From positions 241,909 through 305,908 of the forward strand of contig NZ_JADFFK010000003.1 of NCBI RefSeq assembly GCF_015223355.1: a stretch of 64,000 nt of DNA, in the 5' to 3' direction. This stretch comes from Salipiger mangrovisoli (GTDB lineage: Bacteria > Pseudomonadota > Alphaproteobacteria > Rhodobacterales > Rhodobacteraceae). Positions within the stretch are counted from its first letter, which is position 1. Each line of letters starts with the position of its first letter. A program made the position numbers and the translations under genes. Positions 1 through 9,877 of this stretch are shown one piece after another. A model generated the notes under the pieces. That model worked only from the letters and a program-made list of their open reading frames with translations, had not been told where the DNA came from and did no database searches.

Positions 1-470
1 CGTCCGTTACAGGTGGGTCGCGCGTAGAATGCTGCAGGCGCGAACCGAATAGGTCATTCCGTCGCACATGTTTGCCGATCAGCTTTGCGTGACGGAACGT
101 GCGGCGCCGCGACTCGCTCGCCGCGCGGGCCGGAGATAGACCGGGAAACTTCCGAGTTTCTAGGGAAATCATGCGGAAGCCCGCATCAATTTGCGTCGGG
201 ACGGGATCGCGGATCGGGGAGCGCTTCGCGGCTCCGCCTCGCGGTTGCTGGCAGGTTTGTTCAGGTGTGACACAAAAAGTTGAACAATCCGGCCCGTGGC
301 TTGCGGCAGTTCGCTCATCGGCTGTGCGGCACCACGCTGCGGGGAGCCGCAAACGATCCGTTGCCGATCAGCAGGGATTCGGCCCCGCTTGGCGGCGCGC
401 AGGAGATGCCCTACTGCTGGGTCCACCGGCTGTCGCAGGCCGGACGATCGTCCCAAGCCGGAGAGCGCAA
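1..470. other. Intergenic region upstream of the FAH-family gene
   Basis: No convincing gene is seen. All three forward frames from base 1 close early or lack a start, and the minus-strand frames look like composition shadows. Two short structures are visible: a stem GAAACT/AGTTTC at 145-160 and a larger imperfect palindrome at 257-287, listed separately. The open frame running into the downstream gene from base 99 reads as arginine- and serine-rich low-complexity protein and is not taken as coding. Confidence 0.6.
257..287. promoter_or_regulatory. Candidate operator palindrome upstream of the FAH-family gene
   Basis: TTGTTCA (257-263) and TGAACAA (281-287) form an inverted repeat with 17 bases between, and a smaller palindrome GTGTGACAC sits inside. 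The central stretch TCAGGTGTGAC...AAGTTG recurs with few changes at 4061-4082, upstream of another plus-strand gene. That suggests a shared protein-binding or promoter element. No -10 box is assigned. Confidence 0.3.
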
Positions 471-1217
471 ATGTCCGCCCCTACCCATCTGTCAGATTTT
501 ATTGCTGCATTGCAGCGTGCCCATGAGTCCGGGACGCGCATCGTCCCCGCTGCAAGCGAGATGGCGCTGCCCGCAAGCCGCGAAGACTGCCTTGCCGTGC
601 AGGCGGCGGTTTCGCAGGCGCGCGGGGCCGTGGCGGGCTTCAAGGTCGCGGCCGGTGCCGGTGCGGTGGCTCCCGTCGTGGCTCCCATCGCCGCGGTGGA
701 CGTGGTGGCGGACGAGGGCAGCGCGACGGTGAGGGACCGGCTCGGGATCGAGCTCGAAATCGGCTTCGAGCTGCTCAAGCCGCTGCCCGGACCGGGCCTG
801 CCCGAGCCGGTCGCAGAGTATTTCGCGCCGCGCCCGGTGATCGAGCTGGTGGATACACGGCTTGGAGGCGAGGCCGCGGAGGTCCCGCTGCTGAAGCTGG
901 CAGATATGCAGGTCAACGCGGGTCTTGTGGCGGGTGCTGCGCTCGCGGGCTGGGATGGCAGCGATTTCGGCACGGTCGAGGCGCGGCTGACGGCTGGCGA
1001 GACCGCGGTGCTGGACGGCGCCGCGACGGTTCCGGGTGGCTCGGCGCTGGCGAACCTGCGGCTCTTCTGCGAGGTGATCGGCGATCATTGCGGCGGTCTG
1101 CAACCGGGGCAGGTGGTGATCACCGGCTCGCTGTGCGGGCTGCCCTATTTCCCGGCCGGTACCGAGGTCTCGGGTGAGATCGCCGGTCTTGGCCGCGTGG
1201 CGGTGTCGCTGGTCTGA
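471..1217 (+). CDS. Fumarylacetoacetate hydrolase / 2-keto-4-pentenoate hydratase family protein
   Basis: A 248-residue protein of the FAH/hydratase-decarboxylase fold, as in MhpD and 2-oxopent-4-enoate hydratase. These enzymes act on 2-keto acids with a divalent metal. The acidic stretch GIELEIGFELL near residue 90 matches the family's metal-binding acidic segment, and the C-terminal VVITGSLCGLPYFPAGTEV resembles the usual 'G-T-G' closing motif of hydratases. The ATG at 471 is preferred over upstream starts because GGAG lies about 8 bases before it and the alignable domain begins soon after. It stands alone, converging on nlpD across a shared terminator. The substrate cannot be told from sequence. 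Confidence 0.75.
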   Translation: MSAPTHLSDFIAALQRAHESGTRIVPAASEMALPASREDCLAVQAAVSQARGAVAGFKVAAGAGAVAPVVAPIAAVDVVADEGSATVRDRLGIELEIGFELLKPLPGPGLPEPVAEYFAPRPVIELVDTRLGGEAAEVPLLKLADMQVNAGLVAGAALAGWDGSDFGTVEARLTAGETAVLDGAATVPGGSALANLRLFCEVIGDHCGGLQPGQVVITGSLCGLPYFPAGTEVSGEIAGLGRVAVSLV

Positions 1218-1241
1218 TCCCGGCACCGACCGCCCGCAGAC

Positions 1242-1275
1242 AAAAAGGCCCGGCTCATGCCGGGCCTTTCGTTTT
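1242..1275. terminator. Bidirectional rho-independent terminator
   Basis: An 11-bp perfect stem, AAAGGCCCGGC (1244-1254) and GCCGGGCCTTT (1259-1269), with a TCAT loop. It is flanked by an A-run on one side and CGTTTT on the other, so it can end both the plus-strand FAH gene and the minus-strand surE-pcm-nlpD unit. Confidence 0.9.
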
Positions 1276-1287
1276 GAAACGCTGTGC

Positions 1288-2478
1288 TCAGCGCAGGTAG
1301 CTCATCGGATCCACGCTCTCGAAGCCCTTACGGACCTCGAAGTGCAGGAAGGCCGGATCGGCGGCGCGCACCGAGCCGATTGTCTGGCCCCGGCTCACCG
1401 CGTCGCCCTTCTTGACCTGCAGCCCGTCGAGATGGGTGTAGATCGACAGAAGCTCGTCCGGGTGGCGGATCACGACGATCTGCACGTTCTCGGTGTTGCG
1501 CGTGATCGCGGCAACCGTGCCACTGGCGGCAGCCTTGACCGCGCTGCCCGCCGCAGCCGAGATATCGATGCCCTCGTTCTTGCCCTTCGCGTATTCGCGA
1601 ACGATCGAGCCGTTCACAGGCATGGCCATCAGCGCGTTCGAGCTGGCCTGACCGATGTCGGCCACCGGTTTCGCGGCAGCGGCGGTCGCCTTGGCCGCGC
1701 TGGTCTGGGCGGTCTTCGACGGCTCGTCCTGCGGCAGCGGCTGCGAGGCGGAGGGCGGCTGTGGCGTGGGCGATCCGCTGCCCGGAGACACGGTCACCGC
1801 CTCGGCTCGGGTGGCACGCTGCTCGACCACGGGGATGATCAGGTACTGGCCCTCGCGCAGGGCGAAACTGCCGTCGAGCCCGTTCCATTCCGCCAGCGAC
1901 TTCGGCGTCACCCCGTAGAGACGGGCGACCGTATAGGCGGTCTCGCCACGCTGCACCTTGTGACGGATCGGCTCGACCCCGCCGGTCTGCGCCGCGGCAC
2001 TGGTCTGCGCCGGGGCGAGGGTGGTCGTGGTCACCTCGGACGGGCGGGCCGTCGCCGGGGCGTTGTCGATGGCGTTGCCGGCGAGCGTCGCGATATCGAC
2101 CGCGCCGGGGGAAACCGCCACGCCGACCCGGCTTGGCAGCGCGAGGATCTCGCCGTCGCGCAGCGGATCATTGGGCTGCATGCCGTTGTAGCGCGCGACC
2201 TCGCCCGCGGCGAGCCCGACCCGATTTGCCACCGCCGCCACGGTGTCGCCGTTGCGGGCGACCGCGACCTGGTAGTTCGGGTAGGACAGCACGCCGCGGG
2301 CATCGGGCATCGGCCGGTCGGCGGTGCTGGCAGACAGCGCGGCCTGCGACGTATCAAGCGAGCCGCCCATGCGGCCGCGCATGTCATAATCAAGCGGCCC
2401 GGAGCAGGCCGCCAGAAGGGCGGCCGCGGCCAGCGGCCCGGCAATGCGGGTGGCGGATTTGCGGAAAGCGTCGTCCAT
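1288..2478 (-). CDS. nlpD: NlpD-like LysM/LytM lipoprotein, probable amidase activator
   Basis: A 396-residue outer-envelope lipoprotein. It has a signal peptide ending in a lipobox LLAAC (Cys25), two LysM peptidoglycan-binding repeats (about 67-117 and 172-217), a Pro/Ser/Ala-rich linker, and a LytM/M23 domain (about 288-390). The M23 zinc motifs are degenerate: the usual H-x-x-x-D reads NEGID and HLHFE reads FLHFE. The domain should therefore be non-catalytic, as in NlpD and EnvC, which switch on cell-wall amidases. The ATG at 2478 is chosen because it leads straight into the signal peptide and has GAGG upstream. It lies third in surE-pcm-nlpD, a classic order. The AmiC-type amidase at 34.9 kb is a possible partner. 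Confidence 0.88.
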   Translation of the reverse strand: MDDAFRKSATRIAGPLAAAALLAACSGPLDYDMRGRMGGSLDTSQAALSASTADRPMPDARGVLSYPNYQVAVARNGDTVAAVANRVGLAAGEVARYNGMQPNDPLRDGEILALPSRVGVAVSPGAVDIATLAGNAIDNAPATARPSEVTTTTLAPAQTSAAAQTGGVEPIRHKVQRGETAYTVARLYGVTPKSLAEWNGLDGSFALREGQYLIIPVVEQRATRAEAVTVSPGSGSPTPQPPSASQPLPQDEPSKTAQTSAAKATAAAAKPVADIGQASSNALMAMPVNGSIVREYAKGKNEGIDISAAAGSAVKAAASGTVAAITRNTENVQIVVIRHPDELLSIYTHLDGLQVKKGDAVSRGQTIGSVRAADPAFLHFEVRKGFESVDPMSYLR

Positions 2479-2541
2479 CTGTCTCGATCCTCGCCTGCGC
2501 CCCTTGTGCCGGGACGTCATATCAAAAGCCGCCCGAGGCGG

Positions 2542-3186
2542 TCAGCTCTCCTTGGCCAGACCTTCCACAAGCGGCACGAAGCGCACGGGGCGCAGTTCGT
2601 CATAGTCGAAGCCCTGTTCCGTGCGGGTCACCCGGATGAGGTGCTGCACGGTGTCGGACTGCCCGACGGGCAAGACCATGATACCGCCAATCCGCAGCTG
2701 GGCCAAGAGCGGGCCGGGCGGGTCTTCGGCGGCGGCGGTCACCAAGATGCGATCAAAGGGTGCCTGGTCCGGCAGGCCGAAGCTTCCATCGGCGGTGAAC
2801 GCGGTGATATTTGAAAGATCGAGCGCGTCGAAAATCTTGCGGGCCTCGACCACGAGCCGCCGGTGCCGGTCGACGGTATAGACCCGCCGCGCCAGCTGGC
2901 TGAGGATCGCCGCCTGGTAGCCCGAGCCGGTGCCGACCTCGAGCACCTTGTCGCGGTTCGACACGTTCAGCGCCTGGGTCATCAGCCCGACGACCGACGG
3001 CTGCGAGATGGTCTGCCCGCAGGGGATCGGCAGCGGCATGTCCTCATAGGCGCGATCGGTGAAATAGCCCTTCACGAAGAGCCCGCGATCGATCTTCTCC
3101 ATCGCCTCGAGCACGAGGCTGTCAGTCACGCCCCGCGAGCGCAGGGCAAAGAGCAGCTGCATCTTGGCTTCCGCGTCGAAACTCAT
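2542..3186 (-). CDS. pcm: Protein-L-isoaspartate O-methyltransferase
   Basis: A 214-residue cytosolic repair enzyme that methylates isoaspartyl residues in aged proteins using S-adenosylmethionine. The family motif CGQTISQP (about 56-63) is followed by the SAM-binding loop [11 protein letters not shown] (81-91). Length and motif order are normal for the family. The start ATG overlaps the surE stop by four bases (ATGA), so translation is coupled to surE. The nlpD gene follows 63 bases downstream on the same strand. Confidence 0.95.
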   Translation of the reverse strand: MSFDAEAKMQLLFALRSRGVTDSLVLEAMEKIDRGLFVKGYFTDRAYEDMPLPIPCGQTISQPSVVGLMTQALNVSNRDKVLEVGTGSGYQAAILSQLARRVYTVDRHRRLVVEARKIFDALDLSNITAFTADGSFGLPDQAPFDRILVTAAAEDPPGPLLAQLRIGGIMVLPVGQSDTVQHLIRVTRTEQGFDYDELRPVRFVPLVEGLAKES

Positions 3187-3968
3187 TCAAAGGCCCCTTG
3201 CAGGGCCGCGAGCGCCGCGTGATCGGTCAGATCGGCGCGCATCGGGGTGACAGAGATGTAGCTGTCGAGGTTCACCGCCGCGTCGGTGCCCGCCGGCGCG
3301 GGCTGGCGCTGGTCACCGCCGCGGATCCACAGGAACCGGCGGCCCGAGGGCGAGAGGTGCGGCTCGACCGAGTAATTTGTCTCGGCGCGGCGTCCTTGCG
3401 GCACGACACGGGTGCCCTTGACCTCATCCGCGGGGCAGGGCGGGAAATTGACGTTCCAGAACAGCCGGTAGTCGCCATCGGATTCGGTGCCAGAGGCCAG
3501 AATGCGGCGGATCACCTCGACACCATGGGTCGCGGCGGTCTCGAAGGGGTTCTCGAGGTGGCGGGTGCGCGGGCCGAGGTACTGGGACAGCGCGATCGAC
3601 GGCAGGCCCTGCAGCGCGCCTTCCATGGCGCCGCCGAGCGTGCCGGAATAGAGCGCATTCTCGGCCGAGTTGTTGCCGCGGTTCACGCCCGAGAGCACCA
3701 GGTCGGGCGGGCAGTCCTTCATCACGTCGTGCAGCCCGGCGAGCACGCAATCGGCCGGGCTGCCCTCGGCGGCCCAGCGGCGCGGTCCCATCTCGGCGAT
3801 CATCATCGGGTGGGTGTAGCTGATGCAATGGCCGACCCCGGACTGCTCGAAGGCAGGGGCCACGGTCCAGACCTCGCCCTCGGGTCCGGCAAGCTCTTCG
3901 GCGATGGCGTGCAGCACCGTCAGCCCCGGAGCGTTGATGCCGTCGTCATTGGTGATCAGAATGCGCAT
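3183..3968 (-). CDS. surE: 5'/3'-nucleotidase SurE
   Basis: A 261-residue metal-dependent nucleoside 5'/3'-monophosphate phosphatase linked to stationary-phase survival. The N-terminus [10 protein letters not shown] carries the paired metal-binding aspartates (8 and 9), and [11 protein letters not shown] supplies the conserved asparagine. Length is standard. An AGGGA lies about 14 bases before the ATG. It is the first gene of the surE-pcm-nlpD unit and overlaps pcm by 4 bases. Confidence 0.96.
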   Translation of the reverse strand: MRILITNDDGINAPGLTVLHAIAEELAGPEGEVWTVAPAFEQSGVGHCISYTHPMMIAEMGPRRWAAEGSPADCVLAGLHDVMKDCPPDLVLSGVNRGNNSAENALYSGTLGGAMEGALQGLPSIALSQYLGPRTRHLENPFETAATHGVEVIRRILASGTESDGDYRLFWNVNFPPCPADEVKGTRVVPQGRRAETNYSVEPHLSPSGRRFLWIRGGDQRQPAPAGTDAAVNLDSYISVTPMRADLTDHAALAALQGAFE

Positions 3969-4060
3969 GGTGGGATCCCTGTTATGGAACTTCCATAGGC
4001 AATGGCCCGATGTGGAGCAAGGCGCAGCTGGACTGCAGGGCGCGGCTGATGCGATCTGGT

Positions 4061-4082
4061 CTCAGGTGTGACTCAGAAGTTG
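4061..4082 (+). promoter_or_regulatory. Second copy of the TCAGGTGTGAC...AAGTTG motif
   Basis: TCAGGTGTGACTCAGAAGTTG closely matches the stretch at 261-282 upstream of the FAH gene, with one internal base missing. Here it lies about 107 bases before the next plus-strand start. The match suggests a common regulator or promoter element, but two copies are thin evidence. Confidence 0.3.
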
Positions 4083-4188
4083 CGGCGCGCCGAAAATACC
4101 GCGCGCGATCACGTTGCACGGCAGAGGCTTCGCCCCGGCGAGGAACATGCTATCGTCTGTCACAGATCGGTTTTTTCGAGGTTTCCCG

Positions 4189-4884
4189 ATGCCGCCGCAG
4201 GCTCTCGTCATTCTAGTTCCCCTTGCGATCAAGGCGGTAATGACCGCGTTTTCTGTCCGGATGGAGTCGGTTGCGGGGCTACCGGTGCGCACGGTGAACG
4301 ATCTCAATCCGGCGATTCCCGAGCGCATATTCGCGGGGCGGAGCGGCGACGTCGGGCTGACCAACCCGCCCTACGTGAAGCAGCTGGTCGACGCGGGGCT
4401 GGTCGATGCCGCCACGCACCGGGCGTTCGGACGGGTGCGGCTGGCGGTGGCGCGGCGCGCAGGCCACGGCGGCGAGGTGCTTGGCGAAACCGCGGCGATC
4501 GTCGATCTGCTGAAGGCAGCGCCGAGCATCGGCTACACTGGCGCCGGAACCAGCGGACGCACCTATCTCGGGGCGCTGTCACGGCTGGGGATCGTCGAAA
4601 CGGTCGCCCCGCAAAGCCGCCCGATGGGTGGCGGCGCGCCAGTGACGGCGGTGGCCGCCGGCGAGATCGCGTTTGCGGTGGCACCGCTGACCACGATCCT
4701 GGCAAGTCCCGGCGTCGAGCCCGCGGCGATTTTCCCGGACGAACTGGGCACGCATATCGACATGTCGGTTTTTGTCACCCGGCAGGCGATGCCCGAGGCA
4801 ATGTCAGTGCTGGAGTTCCTGACCTCGCAAGATCTCGATGACGAACTGGCCGCCGCCGGGGTGTCGCGCTTCGAGCTGGCCTGA
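4189..4884 (+). CDS. Cytosolic solute-binding-protein-like (ModA/PBP-II type) protein
   Basis: A 231-residue protein resembling molybdate-type periplasmic binding proteins: an N-terminal strand-helix, a middle GYTGAGTSGRTY segment, and a PMGGGAPVTAVAAGEIAFAV segment typical of ModA-like type II binding folds. No clear cleavable signal peptide is seen, so it may work in the cytosol. The ATG at 4189 is chosen because GAGG lies 7 bases upstream and the domain starts there. No ABC permease or ATPase adjoins it, so it is not a usual transporter component. The ligand is unknown. Confidence 0.6.
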   Translation: MPPQALVILVPLAIKAVMTAFSVRMESVAGLPVRTVNDLNPAIPERIFAGRSGDVGLTNPPYVKQLVDAGLVDAATHRAFGRVRLAVARRAGHGGEVLGETAAIVDLLKAAPSIGYTGAGTSGRTYLGALSRLGIVETVAPQSRPMGGGAPVTAVAAGEIAFAVAPLTTILASPGVEPAAIFPDELGTHIDMSVFVTRQAMPEAMSVLEFLTSQDLDDELAAAGVSRFELA

Positions 4885-4906
4885 GCGCTCGCTCGAAGCC
4901 GCAGCG

Positions 4907-5554
4907 TCAGACGAGGCCGAGATCCCCCAGGAGCCGGGCCGCCTCGGCGTAAGGCGAAGCCAGCACGGTCTTGTCCTCGCCGGGGTGGAAGACGACGCGC
5001 GTTGTGGTGTGCATCGGTTTCGGGCTGACGATCTCGACCCTGGGACCGGTCTTGCCGGTCTCGGCCTGCCAGCTTCGGGCCAGCGCGATCTGCGCGCCCT
5101 TGGTGGTGCCGTAGTGGCCGTAGAATTTCTGTCCGGCGTGGTCATCCTCGAAGAAGACGGCGCGACCCTCGGCCCCGAGCAGCGGGGTGATGTAGGGGAT
5201 CAGCACGCCGGTCGCGGTCAGATTGGTTGCGATCGACTTCTGCCAGTCCTTCTGGTCGAGGTGGTTTGCCGGGGCCAGCGGCCCGGCGTGCACGGCGGTG
5301 TGCAGCCAGAGCTGGATGCCGCCCCATCGGTCCCAGACCGAGCGACAGAGCTGCGCCATCGCCTCGGGCTTGGTGATGTCCATCGGGGCGAGCGTTGCCG
5401 CCCCGCCCTTGGCCTTGATGCGGTCGTCGAGATCCTCGAGCCCGCCGACGGTCCGACCGACGGCGACAATGTGGTAATCCGGCGCGAGCGCTTCGGCGAG
5501 GGCAAAGCCCAGCCCGCGCGAGGCTCCGGTGACAAGGGCGATCTTTTCACTCAT
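4907..5554 (-). CDS. SDR-family oxidoreductase lacking the usual catalytic serine
   Basis: A 215-residue short-chain dehydrogenase. The nucleotide-binding TGASRGLG lies near residue 10, and YGTTK (Y-x-x-x-K) sits in the active-site helix. The strand before it reads VFFEDDHAGQKFYGHYG where SDRs normally have a Ser about 13 residues before the Tyr, so the Ser-Tyr-Lys triad looks incomplete. The start at 5554 puts the Rossmann strand at the N-terminus. It converges on the solute-binding-like gene with only 22 bases between. The substrate is unknown. Confidence 0.75.
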   Translation of the reverse strand: MSEKIALVTGASRGLGFALAEALAPDYHIVAVGRTVGGLEDLDDRIKAKGGAATLAPMDITKPEAMAQLCRSVWDRWGGIQLWLHTAVHAGPLAPANHLDQKDWQKSIATNLTATGVLIPYITPLLGAEGRAVFFEDDHAGQKFYGHYGTTKGAQIALARSWQAETGKTGPRVEIVSPKPMHTTTRVVFHPGEDKTVLASPYAEAARLLGDLGLV

Positions 5555-5632
5555 GACACGCCGTCTCGCCCGGACGCAGACGAATGTCAATTCGCCTGAG
5601 CTGCGGCAAGATGCAGCCGACGCGCGACCGTG

Positions 5633-5881
5633 TCACGGAAGCGCAATCCACTCCGCGGAGCCGCCCTTGGACAGCGCGATGCGGTCCTTGTCGATGGCCA
5701 TGACTTTCTGGCTGCCGATCTGGGTGCCGATGCCGACGGTGACGACCTTGCCGTCAGGCAGACGAACGAGCGCGCGCGGCTCGCGGTCGGAGCCGCGAAC
5801 GCCGAGCAGCGCGATTCCACGGGGCAGCGGCGCCTGGGTCGTGGCGCTCGACGCGACCTGCGGGGGGGTGGAATTCGCCAT
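5633..5881 (-). CDS. Small hypothetical protein with a PilP/GspC-like domain
   Basis: An 82-residue protein with a good ribosome site (GAAGGAG about 9 bases before the ATG). After a low-complexity N-terminus, the segment RALVRLPDGKVVTVGIGTQI followed by a VMAIDKDRIAL strand resembles the short beta domain at the end of PilP and GspC secretion/pilus proteins. There is no signal peptide and no pilus genes nearby, so the likeness may only be structural. Function unknown. Confidence 0.6.
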   Translation of the reverse strand: MANSTPPQVASSATTQAPLPRGIALLGVRGSDREPRALVRLPDGKVVTVGIGTQIGSQKVMAIDKDRIALSKGGSAEWIALP

Positions 5882-6002
5882 GACCAGATCTCCTTCGTTC
5901 GGCTGCGGTGGATTGCAGCCAGATAGGAAAGGGCTCCGGTGATAGGAAGGGGGGCGGCCGGTCACGTCGCCGTGCGTGCGCCGACGGAACAGGCCCGGCG
6001 GC

Positions 6003-6036
6003 GGAAAATGGCGCGCGCCTCGGCGAGGAGGCGCGC
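6003..6036 (-). terminator. Probable purF terminator
   Basis: A 9-bp perfect stem GCGCGCCTC/GAGGCGCGC with a 6-base loop lies just past the purF stop. Read on the minus strand it is followed by GCCATTTTCC, a short T-run. Confidence 0.6.
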
Positions 6037-6046
6037 AGCGCTTGCG

Positions 6047-7555
6047 TTATTCTGCCGCGGTCTTGAGCTTGAAGCCCTTCTCGATCATGTCCGCCGGTTC
6101 GACCGGGTACTCGCCGGAGAAGCAGGCGTCGCAATATTGCGGGCAGGAGTTGTTGCGGCCCTGCTCGCTGGCTCCGACGGCGCGGTAGAGACCGTCGAGC
6201 GAGATGAACTTGAGGCTGTCGACGCCAAGATGCTCGCGCATCTCATCCTCGGACATGGTGGCGGCCAGCAGCTTCTCGCGCTGCGGCGTGTCCACTCCGT
6301 AGAAGCACGGCCATGCGGTGGGCGGCGAGGCGATGCGGAAGTGCACCTCGGCCGCGCCGGCATCAAGGATCATCTCCTTGATCTTGCGCGAGGTGGTGCC
6401 GCGCACCACCGAGTCGTCGACCAGGATCACCCGCTTGCCGCGGATGAGCGCGCGGTTGACGTTGAGCTTGAGGCGCACGCCCATGTTGCGGATCTGCTCG
6501 GTCGGCTCGATGAAGGTTCGGCCCATGTACTGGTTGCGGATGATCCCCATGCCGTAGGGAATGCCGCTTTCATGCGCAAAGCCGATCGCCGCCGGGGTAC
6601 CGCTATCGGGCACGGGGCAGACGAGGTCGGCCTCGACCGGCGCCTCGCGGGCCAGTTCGACGCCGATCTGACGGCGCGTCTCGTAGACCGAGCGGCCGCC
6701 GATGATCGAATCGGGACGCGAGAAGTAGACATGCTCGAAGATGCAGAACTTCGACGGCTGGGCGCGGAAGGGGCGGCGGCTCTCGACCTTGCCGCCCGAG
6801 ATGACGACCATCTCGCCGGGCTCGATCTCGCGCACGAATTCCGCACCGATGATGTCGAGCGCACAGGTCTCCGAGCTCAGCACGTAGCCGCCGTCGGCCA
6901 GCTTGCCGAGCACCAGCGGGCGCACGCCCAGCGGGTCGCGCACGCCGATCAGCTTGGTGCGGGTCATGGCGACCACCGAGAAGGCACCCTCGACGCGGCG
7001 CAGCGCGTCTTCCATGCGGGCCGGGATGTCCCGCTGCAGCGAGCGGGCCATCAGGTGAATGATGCATTCGCTGTCCGACGAGCTCTGGAAGATCGAGCCA
7101 CGCTCGATCAGCTCGCGGCGCAACGCCTCGGCATTGGTGATGTTGCCGTTGTGGGCGATGGCGGCACCGCCCATCGAGAACTCGCCGAAGAAGGGCTGAA
7201 CGTCGCGGATCGCGGCACCCTTGGACCCGGCGGTCGAGTAGCGCACGTGGCCGATGGCGAGCGCGCCGGGCAGGGTTTCCATCAGCGAGACGCTGGTGAA
7301 GTTGTCACGCACGTAGCCGAAGCGGCGGGCAGAGTTGAACCCGTCTTCGGGCGAGTAGGAGACGATCCCGCCGGCTTCCTGACCCCGGTGCTGCAGCGCG
7401 TGCAGGCCGAGGGCGACGAAATTCGCCGCGTCGGTGACGCCGATGACGCCGAACACGCCGCACTCTTCGTGCAGCTTGTCGGCATCGACGGCGTCGAAAT
7501 CAAAGGGATGGGCGGGGGGCATCTGGCGATCGGACAAGGGCGGCTCCGAATCCAT
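6047..7555 (-). CDS. purF: Amidophosphoribosyltransferase
   Basis: The first enzyme of purine synthesis, making phosphoribosylamine from PRPP and glutamine. About 502 residues from the ATG at 7555; an internal ATG at 7522 would give 491 residues and is equally possible, as neither has a strong ribosome site. The glutaminase nucleophile is the Cys of EECGVFG, exposed after removal of a short propeptide. The PRPP loop is VILVDDSVVRGTTSRK. Cysteines in KFCIFEHVYF, WPCFYG and YCDACFSGEYP match the Fe-S ligands of the Bacillus-type enzyme, so a 4Fe-4S cluster is expected. It lies downstream of cvpA but behind a terminator, so it probably has its own promoter in 7556-7700. Confidence 0.95.
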   Translation of the reverse strand: MDSEPPLSDRQMPPAHPFDFDAVDADKLHEECGVFGVIGVTDAANFVALGLHALQHRGQEAGGIVSYSPEDGFNSARRFGYVRDNFTSVSLMETLPGALAIGHVRYSTAGSKGAAIRDVQPFFGEFSMGGAAIAHNGNITNAEALRRELIERGSIFQSSSDSECIIHLMARSLQRDIPARMEDALRRVEGAFSVVAMTRTKLIGVRDPLGVRPLVLGKLADGGYVLSSETCALDIIGAEFVREIEPGEMVVISGGKVESRRPFRAQPSKFCIFEHVYFSRPDSIIGGRSVYETRRQIGVELAREAPVEADLVCPVPDSGTPAAIGFAHESGIPYGMGIIRNQYMGRTFIEPTEQIRNMGVRLKLNVNRALIRGKRVILVDDSVVRGTTSRKIKEMILDAGAAEVHFRIASPPTAWPCFYGVDTPQREKLLAATMSEDEMREHLGVDSLKFISLDGLYRAVGASEQGRNNSCPQYCDACFSGEYPVEPADMIEKGFKLKTAAE

Positions 7556-7704
7556 AGGGCTGGGGACAGCCCCCTCATACCGGCATGAAGGGCGCGTGTC
7601 ACGGAAGCTTCGCATATGGACGCCGCAGCGCGGCGTGGCAAGACCTGCGCTAACACGGCTGTGCGATTGGGTGATGACCGTGACGCTCACGGGGGCGCCA
7701 AAAC

Positions 7705-7728
7705 GGAAAACCGCGCCCGGAGGCGCGG
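7705..7728 (-). terminator. Terminator after cvpA
   Basis: A 7-bp stem CCGCGCC/GGCGCGG with a 4-base loop. On the minus strand it is followed by TTTTCCGTTTT. It separates radA-cvpA from purF. Confidence 0.75.
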
Positions 7729-7760
7729 CTCGTGGTCTTCGCCCGCGGCGGCGTCGCGGG

Positions 7761-8333
7761 TCAGGCGTCGTTCGCGCCCGGCGCTTCGCAGACGCCCACC
7801 AGCTGCTCGTATTGCGCGGTGATCCAGCCAAGCGCGGCCTCGGGGTTCTGATCCTCGATCTTGCCGGTGAACTTGGCGAAGACCGCAGCCGAACGCGAAT
7901 CGTCCACCATGGGGATCTCCTGCGCGGTGATCACCGTCTCGTAGACGAAGAAGGCAATGGCCACGAGCAGCACGCCGCGCGCCACGCCGAAAAGGAAGCC
8001 AAGGCCCTGGTCGAGCCCGCCGAGCGCCGAGCGCTGCACGAGGCTGGAGAAGACCGGGGTGAAGAGCGACACGATCACCAGCGCCAGCGCAAAGACCGCG
8101 GCAAAGGCGGCGATGATCGACAGTTCGCAACTGTCCGCGAGGAAGTCGCCGAGCACCGGGATTTCCTTGACCAGCGGCTGCACCTGCGGCGCGAAGACGA
8201 AGGCGAGGATCGCGGCGACGATCCAGCCCAGGATGGCCAGCGACTCGCGCACCAGCCCGCGCGAATAGGCCAGCAATGCCGACAGCACGATGACGAGCGC
8301 GACGACCCCGTCGATGATAGTGAATCCGTCCAT
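7761..8333 (-). CDS. cvpA: CvpA family membrane protein
   Basis: A 190-residue inner-membrane protein with about four hydrophobic segments (roughly 7-25, 30-48, 70-92 and 107-130) and a conserved Gly-rich stretch GGLDQGLGFLFGVARG. It belongs to the CvpA/colicin V production family, whose exact role is unclear but is linked to envelope stress and, by neighbourhood, to purF. It follows radA by 45 bases on the same strand, so the two are probably co-transcribed. The C-terminal tail is soluble and acidic. Confidence 0.88.
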   Translation of the reverse strand: MDGFTIIDGVVALVIVLSALLAYSRGLVRESLAILGWIVAAILAFVFAPQVQPLVKEIPVLGDFLADSCELSIIAAFAAVFALALVIVSLFTPVFSSLVQRSALGGLDQGLGFLFGVARGVLLVAIAFFVYETVITAQEIPMVDDSRSAAVFAKFTGKIEDQNPEAALGWITAQYEQLVGVCEAPGANDA

Positions 8334-8378
8334 GCGCCTTGCGCCTCTCGCTCTGATCCGGTTGATCGATGCCGGGCC

Positions 8379-9746
<1,368 letters not shown>

Positions 9747-9784
9747 GGGCGACTTCTGCCCGCTCGCGCGGCGGCGCGCAAGCG

Positions 9785-9853
9785 CGCCTCTTCTTCTCTA
9801 TCGAAATACGCCGGGGGTGAATGCGGCGAAGCCGCAGAGGGGGCAGCGCCCCC
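9785..9853 (-). repeat. Dispersed intergenic hairpin element, copy A
   Basis: The element reads TTCTTCTCTATCGAAATACG, then CCGGGGGTGA, then two hairpins: TGCGGC/GCCGCA (9822-9836) and GGGGGC/GCCCCC (9839-9853). The same TTCTTCTCT...AATACGCCGGGGGTG...GGGGGCAGCGCCCCC pattern recurs at 11.3, 14.4, 17.0 and, in part, 19.4 kb, always between genes. Confidence 0.8.
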
Positions 9854-9877
9854 TTGCAACGCTTCGGCGCGCGAGGC

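Noticed and set aside
99..470. Long N-terminal extension of the FAH-family frame
   Set aside because: The extension is Arg/Ser-rich without family likeness, and a good ribosome site precedes the ATG at 471.
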